A DNA stretch of 9,604 nucleotides from assembly GCA_036524155.1 (NCBI GenBank), contig DATDCV010000701.1, forward strand, positions 1 to 9,604, written 5' to 3'. Position numbers and translations under genes: made by a program. Position 1 is the first letter of the stretch. Each line of letters begins with the position of its first letter. The stretch is from DATDCV01 sp036524155. Its GTDB lineage: Bacteria; Verrucomicrobiota; Verrucomicrobiia; Limisphaerales; UBA8199. The notes under the pieces are model-generated. The model saw only the letters and a list, made by a program, of their open reading frames with translations, was not told where the DNA came from and did not search any database. This document shows, one piece after another, positions 1 through 5,933 of this stretch.

Positions 1-789
1 GATTTGCTCCTGTTCTTCGGTTTCGAACATGCCCAGAATGCGGTTGATAGTCTGGCCGGCATCGACCGTATGCAATGTGCTCAGCACCAAGTGGCCAGTT
101 TCCGCGGCGCTCAGCGCGATCTTGACGGTCTCGCGGTCGCGCATTTCACCCACCAGGATCACCTTAGGGGCCTGGCGCAACGACGCCCGTAAGCCGCTGG
201 AGAAGGTGTCAAAATCCGTTCCCAGTTCGCGCTGGTTGAAGGTCGCCTTGTTGTGGACGTGCACGAATTCGACGGGATCTTCAAGGGTGATGATGTGAAC
301 GGCTTTGTTGTCGTTGATCTCGTTCAGGACCGCGGCCAGGGTGGTCGATTTGCCGGAGCCGGTGGCGCCGGTGACCAGCACGAGGCCGGTTTTCTCCCGT
401 GGGATTTCCCGGATGGCCTCGGGGAATTGCAGCCAGTCGAGGGTCGGGATCACGGTGTTCAATTTCCGCATGACGATCGAATAATAGCCGCGCTGGGAGA
501 AGATGCTGATACGGAAGCGGGCCTTGTCCGTCAAGGTATAGGCGGTGTCGCACGACCCGCGCCGCAACAAATCTGTCAGGTGCCACTGATTGTCACCGAT
601 GAGGTTGAGCGCCACCATTTCGGTCTGGAACGGCGTCAGCTTCAGGATCGGCGACTCCAACTCGACTGGCATCAACTCGCCGAAGGACTCCACTTGCAAC
701 GGTTTGTCAACCGTGAACAGGAGGTCGGAGACCTCCGGTTGCGAATCGAGCATGGTGCTCAGGACGTAGTCAAGTTCGGGGCGGCGCAT
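1..789 (-). CDS. PilT/PilU-like type IV pilus retraction ATPase, second copy, 3'-truncated by window edge
   Basis: Hexameric cytoplasmic motor ATPase of the PilT/VirB11 secretion superfamily, expected to drive type IV pilus disassembly and retraction. Reading leftward from ATG at 789-787, 263 codons stay open to base 1, so roughly the last 100 residues lie outside. Visible motifs: Walker A GATGSGKST (residues 141-149), Asp box ITLEDPVEFVH (167-177, E170), Walker B VILVGEMRD (210-218, E215), and His box TGHLVLSTLHT (231-241, H233 and H240). The N-terminal part is the usual PAS-like PilT domain but diverged: VSDLLF replaces the typical ASDLHL. Two differences from the upstream copy stand out: Ala for Pro in Walker A, and RQAPK where PilT normally has REDPD just before Walker B. 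All the main catalytic residues are kept, so it is probably active. It starts 3 bp after the upstream pilT stop and is surely co-transcribed with it. It could be a PilU or a lineage-specific PilT2; the sequence alone does not decide. Confidence 0.95.
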   Translation of the reverse strand, partial: MRRPELDYVLSTMLDSQPEVSDLLFTVDKPLQVESFGELMPVELESPILKLTPFQTEMVALNLIGDNQWHLTDLLRRGSCDTAYTLTDKARFRISIFSQRGYYSIVMRKLNTVIPTLDWLQFPEAIREIPREKTGLVLVTGATGSGKSTTLAAVLNEINDNKAVHIITLEDPVEFVHVHNKATFNQRELGTDFDTFSSGLRASLRQAPKVILVGEMRDRETVKIALSAAETGHLVLSTLHTVDAGQTINRILGMFETEEQEQI

Positions 790-792
790 AAA

Positions 793-1887
793 TTATTCCT
801 CGTCATCCGTGGGGGCCTGGGGCAGGAACGCACGGAATTTCTTTTTGTCGGAGCATTTGTCGTAGGCCTCCTCGGGCGAAATCCGCTTCATCCGCAAATG
901 TTCCAGGATGGCATCGTCCAACGGTTGGTTGCCGATCTTCTTGCCCACCTGGATCATGCCGGGGATCTGGTGTGTTTTGCCCTCGCGCACCAGGTTGGCG
1001 ATTGCCGTGGTGAACACCAAAATTTCGAGAGCAGCCACGCGCCCCTTCTTGTCAATGCGTTTGAAGAGGTTCTGGGCGACAATGCCCTTAAGCGATTCCG
1101 AAAGCGTAGCGCGGATTTTGTTCTGCTGGTCGGAGGGGAAGACGTCGATCATACGGTCGACCGTCTTGGCGGCGCTGGGGGTATGGAGCGTCCCCAACAC
1201 CAAATGGCCCGTGCTGGCTGCAATCAACGCCAGTTCGATGGTTTCCAGGTCACGCAACTCGCCCACGAGGATGATATCGGGGTCCTCGCGCAACGCCCCG
1301 CGCAAGGCCGATGCGAAGCTTTTGGTATGGACGCCGGTTTCGCGGTGGTTGATCAGGCAGTTTTTGCTCTCGTGAACGAACTCGATCGGGTCTTCGACGG
1401 TGATGATGTGGTCGCGCCGGTTTTTGTTGGCATAGTCCACCATCGCCGCCAGGGTGGTTGATTTGCCCGACCCGGTTGGCCCGGTGACCACCACCAATCC
1501 CCGGTGCAGCATTGCGAACTTCTTCAGTACCGCCGGCAGGGGGGCGTCGAACTTTTCAAAATCATCAAATGAGAGCACCTTGCTGGGAATCTGGCGGAAC
1601 ACGGCAGCGATGCCGTACTTCTGGTTGAAGAAGTTGGCACGGAAGCGCGAAATATTCGGAATTTCATAACCGAAATCGACATCCCCGGTCTCCTCGAAGA
1701 TCTTGATCTTGTACTCCGGCGCGATCTCGTACAGCATCTTCTTGAGCTCGTCGTTTTCCAAGGCCGGATGATCGACCCGGTGGAGTTCGCCGTTGATGCG
1801 AAGCATGGGGTTGTTGTTCGAGGACAGGTGCAGGTCAGAGGCCTTCTGCTCGAACATTAGGTTGAAGAACGCGTCAATTCTCGCCAT
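793..1887 (-). CDS. pilT: Type IV pilus twitching motility ATPase PilT
   Basis: Retraction ATPase at the cytoplasmic base of the type IV pilus. It depolymerises pilin and gives twitching motility, surface sensing and often DNA uptake. The protein is 364 residues, close to the usual PilT length. The order is classic: N-terminal ASDLHLS (16-22), Walker A GPTGSGKST (136-144), Asp box ITVEDPIEFVH (162-172, E165), REDPD plus Walker B IILVGELRD (200-213, E210), and His box TGHLVLGTLHT (226-236, H228 and H235). The C-terminal region then carries AIANLVREGK (295-304) and MIQVGKKIGNQPLD (311-324). In PilT the first of these is normally AIRNLIRE, a motif needed for retraction; here its Arg is Ala. The tail ends in the acidic run DDEE. 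The ATG at 1887 is preceded by a GTAGGAT Shine-Dalgarno-like stretch at good spacing. It is first in a two-gene leftward unit and is divergent from the methyltransferase gene. Confidence 0.96.
   Translation of the reverse strand: MARIDAFFNLMFEQKASDLHLSSNNNPMLRINGELHRVDHPALENDELKKMLYEIAPEYKIKIFEETGDVDFGYEIPNISRFRANFFNQKYGIAAVFRQIPSKVLSFDDFEKFDAPLPAVLKKFAMLHRGLVVVTGPTGSGKSTTLAAMVDYANKNRRDHIITVEDPIEFVHESKNCLINHRETGVHTKSFASALRGALREDPDIILVGELRDLETIELALIAASTGHLVLGTLHTPSAAKTVDRMIDVFPSDQQNKIRATLSESLKGIVAQNLFKRIDKKGRVAALEILVFTTAIANLVREGKTHQIPGMIQVGKKIGNQPLDDAILEHLRMKRISPEEAYDKCSDKKKFRAFLPQAPTDDEE
796..801 (-). promoter_or_regulatory. Shine-Dalgarno (GAGGAA) for the second PilT copy, inside the end of pilT
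   Basis: Read on the minus strand, GAGGAA ends 6 nt before the ATG at 789. These bases are the last two Glu codons of the upstream pilT, and its TAA stop (795-793) falls in the spacer. Ribosomes finishing pilT would therefore cover this site, which points to translational coupling of the two ATPases. This supports the start chosen for the downstream gene. Confidence 0.7.
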
Positions 1888-1941
1888 AAGTATCCTACAG
1901 CTCTGGGCTGCTGATAGCTAAATCCGCACCATACTTGGCTG
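1888..1941. promoter_or_regulatory. Divergent spacer between pilT and the MidA-family gene
   Basis: Only 54 bp separate the two start codons, so both promoters must lie here or reach into the coding regions. The pilT side shows AGGAT just before its ATG. The methyltransferase side shows no Shine-Dalgarno; CATACT at 1930-1935 is a weak -10 candidate and would place the start of transcription close to the GTG itself, but I see no matching -35. No operator-like palindrome is evident. Confidence 0.4.
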
Positions 1942-3237
1942 GTGGACAAAGTAGCTGCAAAAATCGAGTCAGAAATCAAGAACCGGGGGGCGATTTCCTT
2001 TGCCCGGTTCATGGAACTTGCGCTCTATTGTCCCGTTTATGGATATTATGAAAAGGAAGGAGACATCATTGGGCCACGAGGAGATTACTATACCAGCGTG
2101 AGTGTGGGTTCCCTATTCGGGCAGTTGCTGGCCTGCCAGTTTTCCAGGTGGTGTGATGAAGACGGGGAATTCGCGCTGAACCGCAGACCAGGCTCCAGCG
2201 ATTCATCCGAGCCCTTCCTTCAGATCTTCGAGGCAGGCGCCCATCGGGGGGATCTGGCGAGGGATGTTCTTCAGTGGTTCCAGGATTGGCGCCCGGATCT
2301 TTTTCAACGGCTGGAATATTGGCTCGTCGAGCCTTCCAGGAATCGGCGCGGGTGGCAGCAGCGGACGCTCGCCCGGTTTTCTCGCCAAACCCGGTGGATC
2401 ACACGGCTGTCCACACTCGCCGCAGGCGCGCCGGGAGTCTGTGTCGCCCCGCCTTTCCGAATAGTCTTCGCAAACGAACTGCTCGATGCTTTGCCCGTGC
2501 ACCGGTTCGGGTGGAACGCGGCAAATCATACCTGGTTTGAGTGGGGTGTGACCAGGCGGGACCACCGATTTGTATGGATCCGAATGCCAGTAGGCCAGCA
2601 ACCGGTTTACACCTGCTCCCGCGAACGACACCCGACCCGAAATTCAGTGCAGGCGCTCCAATCGTTGCGCCGGCAACTCGCAGAGGTTCCTTCTTTGCTT
2701 GGTGAACGCGAAACAGGGTTCCCCGGGGTCTCTCCCTTGGCGAACTCCCCCGCGGTCGAGCGCCTGTTGGAAGCACTTCCGGACGGCTTTATCATCGAGA
2801 TTTCCACTGCCGCGGAACGCTGGTGGCGAAGGGCGGCCACTGCTGTAGGACCAGGCAAGCTTATCGCGATCGATTACGGGCGCAGGTTCGAGGAATTGCT
2901 CACGCCGGAGCGGGGGCGGGGGACCTTGAGAGCCTATCGCCGTCATCAGGTAACCGATGAGATTCTGGGTGCGCCGGGGCAGCAGGACCTAACCGCGGAT
3001 GTGAACTTCTCTGCCATTGAAGCGGCGGGCGAATCCGCCGGACTGAAGACAGAACTCTATCTCAGCCAGTCCAGTTTCCTGATTGATATCGCCGGGAAAA
3101 TTTGGGGCGGTCAGCAGCGCTTTGCGCCATGGAGCTCTGAATTCACTCGTCAGTTTCAGACCCTGACCCATCCCGAACACCTCGGGAGAGCCTTCAGAGT
3201 GCTGGTCCAATCCCACGGAAGGAACCGGAAGTTCTGA
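1942..3237 (+). CDS. SAM-dependent methyltransferase, MidA/NDUFAF7 family (former DUF185)
   Basis: Class I SAM-dependent methyltransferase of the MidA/NDUFAF7 family. The mitochondrial member dimethylates an arginine of a complex I subunit; the target of bacterial members is not established. Family landmarks run the full length: GAISFARFMELALYCPVYGYY (16-36, split here only for description), GDYYTS (47-52), the SAM-binding loop EAGAHRGDLA (97-106), NELLDALPVHR (178-188), FIIEIS (273-278), LIAIDYG (297-303), GTLRAYRRH (317-325) and QQDLTADVNFSAI (337-349). The C-terminal extension contains a HPEHLGRAF motif. At 431 residues it is a usual or slightly long size. The GTG at 1942 is chosen because it follows the in-frame TAG at 1915 and puts the conserved N terminus in place; no clear Shine-Dalgarno precedes it. 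The SAM loop has His where a second Gly is often seen. It is the only plus-strand gene, divergent from pilT and convergent with rsmE. Confidence 0.9.
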   Translation: MDKVAAKIESEIKNRGAISFARFMELALYCPVYGYYEKEGDIIGPRGDYYTSVSVGSLFGQLLACQFSRWCDEDGEFALNRRPGSSDSSEPFLQIFEAGAHRGDLARDVLQWFQDWRPDLFQRLEYWLVEPSRNRRGWQQRTLARFSRQTRWITRLSTLAAGAPGVCVAPPFRIVFANELLDALPVHRFGWNAANHTWFEWGVTRRDHRFVWIRMPVGQQPVYTCSRERHPTRNSVQALQSLRRQLAEVPSLLGERETGFPGVSPLANSPAVERLLEALPDGFIIEISTAAERWWRRAATAVGPGKLIAIDYGRRFEELLTPERGRGTLRAYRRHQVTDEILGAPGQQDLTADVNFSAIEAAGESAGLKTELYLSQSSFLIDIAGKIWGGQQRFAPWSSEFTRQFQTLTHPEHLGRAFRVLVQSHGRNRKF

Positions 3238-3274
3238 CTGACAGGGATGAGCAAGCACTTTTCGGGCTCTGCCA

Positions 3275-4033
3275 TCAAGTGCCAACCGGCGACCGCAGTT
3301 CGTAGAAAATCACCGACAGACTGCAGATCGCAGCGGTTTCCGAACGTAAAACAAGCGGACCAAGGCTTATCGGCAGAACGCCGGACGACTGGATCAACTC
3401 CATCTCAGATGGGGTGAAATCCCCTTCCGGTCCGACCCAAACCGAAACGGACGCTGGCTTGCGGCCCTGCGTGTTGATGAAACTCTGGAAATACTCGCGT
3501 GGGTGCTTACTCCGGCCCTCGAGCGCGCCGACCAAAGCCAGCTCCGGAGACTTACTCTGAGACAGGAGCTGCTCCGGGGTCAACGGTTCCTCAACCTGCG
3601 GCAGCCAGGTTGAGCCGCACTGTTTGATCGCCTCGACCGCGACCGAACGCCATTTGGCAGTCTTGTCGCCGCTTGACTCGTGGTGGAGGTGAGAGACGAC
3701 GCGTTCGGTCAGCAGCGGCACGAGCCTGTAAACGCCCAGTTCGGTGCTCTTTTGGATGATAGCTTCGATTCCTTTTCCTTTGGGCAGTGCCTGGATCAGC
3801 GTCACCTGAAAGGGCAGGGGATCGATTTGGTGCCGTTCAAACACCTTGAGATTCAGGCTATCGCGTCCGCAATCCTGAACCTCGCAGAGGCATTGTCCAC
3901 CTGCGCCGTTCAGGACTGTGACAGTGTCGCCCCGACGGACACGCAAAACGTGCAAAGCATGGTGCGCCTCGCTCCCGTCGAGGCTCAGGACAGGACCGGC
4001 GCAGCTTTCGGGCGGCAGGTAGAAGCGGTGCAT
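3275..4033 (-). CDS. rsmE: 16S rRNA (uracil-1498-N3)-methyltransferase RsmE
   Basis: SPOUT-family, trefoil-knot RNA methyltransferase that adds a methyl group to N3 of U1498 of 16S rRNA in the 30S subunit. The 252-residue length fits the family. The ATG at 4033 gives the typical N terminus MHRFYLPPE; a longer open frame runs upstream to 4153 but overlaps the end of dnaJ and adds about 40 residues foreign to the family, so it was rejected. Motifs: AHHALHVLRVRRGD (23-36, PUA-like N-terminal domain), ALPKGKGIEAIIQKSTELGV (82-101), ERVV (110-113), then the knot motifs WVGPEGDFT (199-207) and LGPLVLRSETA (224-234). The usual forms are GPEGGF and LGPRILRTETA, so D205 and L227 are departures near the SAM pocket. 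It lies 16 bp downstream of dnaJ and probably belongs to the same transcript. No strong ribosome binding site is visible. Confidence 0.95.
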   Translation of the reverse strand: MHRFYLPPESCAGPVLSLDGSEAHHALHVLRVRRGDTVTVLNGAGGQCLCEVQDCGRDSLNLKVFERHQIDPLPFQVTLIQALPKGKGIEAIIQKSTELGVYRLVPLLTERVVSHLHHESSGDKTAKWRSVAVEAIKQCGSTWLPQVEEPLTPEQLLSQSKSPELALVGALEGRSKHPREYFQSFINTQGRKPASVSVWVGPEGDFTPSEMELIQSSGVLPISLGPLVLRSETAAICSLSVIFYELRSPVGT

Positions 4034-4049
4034 GGACGACCGCCGTTGT

Positions 4050-5177
4050 TCACTGAAACAGTTTCTTCGCTTTCTCCAAAAAGCCTTGGCTGATCGGGTT
4101 TTCCCGGCCACTGCAAAGCTGTGCAAATTCCTCAAGCTTGGCCTTCTGAGCACCTGACAGGTGCGTCGGCACTTCCACGGTTATCCGGATGTGAAGGTCG
4201 CCGAAGCCATAACCCTGGATATTCCTGATTCCCTTGCCTTTGAGCTTGAACATGGTGCCGGGCTGCGTTCCCGCAGGGATTCTGATCGAGTTGCTTCCGT
4301 CCAGGGTCGGCACGTCGATTGCCGCACCGAGCGCGGCTTGGACGAAGCTCACGGGCACCTCACACAACAGGTCGTCGCCGTCGCGCTGGAAAATCTCGTG
4401 CGGTTTAACGTGCAGCACGACGTATAGGTCGCCCGGAGGTCCGCCACGCCAGCCCGCCTCGCCGTTCCCGGCTGACCGCAATCGGGAGGCCGTGTCCACG
4501 CCCGCGGGGATGCGCAACTTGATCTTGGAGAGGCGTTCGCGACGGCCCTGTCCGCGACACACCCTGCACGGCCGGTCAAGAATCCGCCCGGCGCCCTGGC
4601 ACTGCGGGCACGTCTGCGCAATGCTGAAAATGCCGCGCGAACTCAAAACCTGTCCGCGCCCTCCACAAGTGGGGCAAGTTCGGGCGCGCGATCCAGCTTC
4701 CGCGCCGGAACCTTGGCAAACATCGCACTTTTCCTGTTTGGTGACCGAGATCTCTTTTTCGCAGCCGTGGGCCGCTTCTTCGAAAGTGAGCTCCATGTCA
4801 TAGCGCAGATCGTCCCCACGCTGGGGCTGCGTCGGATCATGAGACCCGGAGCCGAACAGGTCCTCAAAAATTCCGCCGCCGCCAAACACTTCACGAAACA
4901 CTTCAAACGGGTCGTGGAAGCCGCCGGCCGAGCTGAACCCGCCCGCGCGGCGGTCAAAAGCGGCGTGGCCGTATTGGTCATAGGCGGCGCGCTTTTGCGG
5001 ATCGCCGAGCACTTCGTAAGCCTCGCCGAGTTCCTTGAATTTCTCCTCGGCGGTCTTGTCTCCGGGGTTCTTGTCGGGGTGGTGCTGTATGGCCATCTTT
5101 CGGTAGGCCTTTTTGATTTCCTCTTCACTTGAGCCTCTCCCCACCCCGAGGACCTCGTAATAGTCTCGTTTGGCCAT
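4050..5177 (-). CDS. dnaJ: Type I Hsp40 co-chaperone DnaJ
   Basis: Cytoplasmic J-domain co-chaperone that delivers unfolded clients to DnaK and stimulates its ATPase. The 375-residue length is typical. Order: J domain MAKRDYYEVLGV (1-12) with the essential HPD (33-35) and YDQYGHAAF (66-74); a Gly/Phe-rich linker (about 77-113); four CXXCXGXG zinc motifs with cysteine pairs C151/C154, C168/C171, C190/C193 and C204/C207; then the two beta-barrel client-binding domains and the dimerisation tail. All zinc ligands and HPD are intact. The ATG at 5177 is fixed by the conserved N terminus and lies 9 bp after the grpE stop. The bases before it (AAATCCCCTTC) lack a Shine-Dalgarno, so translation probably depends on coupling to grpE. 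dnaK is not in the window. Confidence 0.98.
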   Translation of the reverse strand: MAKRDYYEVLGVGRGSSEEEIKKAYRKMAIQHHPDKNPGDKTAEEKFKELGEAYEVLGDPQKRAAYDQYGHAAFDRRAGGFSSAGGFHDPFEVFREVFGGGGIFEDLFGSGSHDPTQPQRGDDLRYDMELTFEEAAHGCEKEISVTKQEKCDVCQGSGAEAGSRARTCPTCGGRGQVLSSRGIFSIAQTCPQCQGAGRILDRPCRVCRGQGRRERLSKIKLRIPAGVDTASRLRSAGNGEAGWRGGPPGDLYVVLHVKPHEIFQRDGDDLLCEVPVSFVQAALGAAIDVPTLDGSNSIRIPAGTQPGTMFKLKGKGIRNIQGYGFGDLHIRITVEVPTHLSGAQKAKLEEFAQLCSGRENPISQGFLEKAKKLFQ

Positions 5178-5186
5178 GAAGGGGAT

Positions 5187-5750
5187 TTAGGCGGCGGGAT
5201 GCTTCGAGACGATGGCGCTGGCGGGCCGCAAAAGCCGGCCGTTGAGCCTGTAGCCCTTGCGCAGTTGTTGGACGACGGTGCCATCCGGCACCTCGGCGGT
5301 TTCCTTTTGTGACACAGCCTCGTGCAGGTTGGGATCGAAGGGCTTTCCCGCAGCATCTACCTCTTCCAGGCCTGCCCCTGCCAGGGCGGCCTTCAATTGC
5401 TGATGAACCATAGTTATGCCCGTCTGCAGCGACTGCGCCGCCTCGGGTTTCCCATCTTGAGTTGCCGCCAACGCCATGTCAAAGGTATCCAACACCGGGA
5501 TCAGCTTCTCGAGCAGCCCCTCGTTGGCATATTTCACAGCCTCCTGCTTTTCACGAGCGGCGCGCTTCTTGTAGTTGTCAAAATCGGCCGTCGTGCGCAG
5601 CAGCCGATCCCAGTTCTCGTCCGCCTTCGCGGCGCGCTGCTTGAGTTCCTCGAGCTGTTCTGCTGTCAGGGGGATTGGCTCCACCGGCACGAGCGCCTCC
5701 GGTTCCTGGGGCTGCCCTGACATTTGATTCTCAATTTCAATATTCTTCAT
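5187..5750 (-). CDS. grpE: Nucleotide exchange factor GrpE
   Basis: Homodimeric nucleotide exchange factor that removes ADP from DnaK and so drives substrate release. The protein has 187 residues, normal for GrpE. Residues 1-30 are acidic and disordered; 30-75 form a coiled-coil helix containing RTTADFDNYKKR (52-63). The C-terminal beta domain carries GKPFDPNLHEAV (135-146) and the signature KGYRLNGRLLRPASAIVSK (165-183). The ATG at 5750 is preceded by AAGGAAG, about 12 nt away, which is a long spacing. A second in-frame ATG at 5723 (MSGQPQ) is possible, since the first 30 residues are not conserved. It heads the grpE-dnaJ-rsmE run, with 9 bp to dnaJ. No CIRCE operator or clear heat-shock sigma promoter is seen upstream. 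Confidence 0.97.
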   Translation of the reverse strand: MKNIEIENQMSGQPQEPEALVPVEPIPLTAEQLEELKQRAAKADENWDRLLRTTADFDNYKKRAAREKQEAVKYANEGLLEKLIPVLDTFDMALAATQDGKPEAAQSLQTGITMVHQQLKAALAGAGLEEVDAAGKPFDPNLHEAVSQKETAEVPDGTVVQQLRKGYRLNGRLLRPASAIVSKHPAA

Positions 5751-5782
5751 GAATTCCAGACTTCCTTAAAGCCACGCTTCGG

Positions 5783-5811
5783 AAAATAGCCGATGGCGAC
5801 CCCTCCGGCAA
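5783..5811 (-). promoter_or_regulatory. Candidate sigma70-type promoter for grpE-dnaJ-rsmE
   Basis: On the minus strand TTGCCG (5811-5806) lies 17 bp before TATTTT (5788-5783). Each box matches the sigma70 consensus at four of six positions. Transcription would start near 5776 and leave a leader of about 26 nt before the grpE ATG, containing AAGGAAG. The spacing and location are good, but the boxes are imperfect and found by eye only. Confidence 0.3.
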
Positions 5812-5846
5812 CTCCGCAGAACTCGACGCCGACGGGGGGCGCCGGA

Positions 5847-5868
5847 CCCGGTGGACTATAAAACCGGG
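5847..5868. repeat. Perfect 6-bp inverted repeat with 10-nt loop in the grpE upstream gap
   Basis: CCCGGT at 5847-5852 pairs perfectly with ACCGGG at 5863-5868 around an AT-rich 10-base loop. On the minus strand it lies between the end of the DUF2723-TPR gene and the candidate grpE promoter. No T-run follows it, so it is a poor match to an intrinsic terminator. It could be an operator or a stalling hairpin. A chance palindrome in GC-rich DNA is also quite possible. Confidence 0.35.
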
Positions 5869-5933
5869 GCAAATTGTTCGCATCTGGAAGGTGCTCTCGC
5901 GGGTTCCGTTGGTGGTCCCGGCTCCCGGTTTTC

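Larger units (their letters stand above)
5751..5933. other. Non-coding gap between the DUF2723-TPR gene and grpE
   Basis: The gap has 183 bp. It contains the candidate grpE promoter and the inverted repeat. A 66-codon minus-strand open frame crosses it (5737-5937), but its product is low-complexity, Arg/Ser/Pro-rich, resembles no family I know and overlaps both neighbouring genes, so it is not called. No T-rich terminator follows the TGA of the upstream gene, and read-through into grpE cannot be excluded. Confidence 0.6.

Noticed and set aside
253..1461. 402-codon plus-strand open frame across the two pilT genes
   Set aside because: It is antisense to two proteins with complete ATPase motifs, and its translation shows no recognisable family, only the mirrored composition of the real genes.
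3238..3274. Bidirectional terminator between the MidA-family gene and rsmE
   Set aside because: Only a GAGC/GCTC 4-bp stem with a 13-base loop and no T-run is present; too weak to call.
4034..4153. N-terminal extension of RsmE starting at 4153
   Set aside because: It overlaps the last 100 bases of dnaJ, and the added residues do not resemble RsmE, whereas MHRFYLPPE at 4033 is the family's normal start.
5857..5862. TATAAA as a plus-strand promoter -10 box
   Set aside because: No plus-strand gene lies downstream and there is no -35 partner at suitable spacing.
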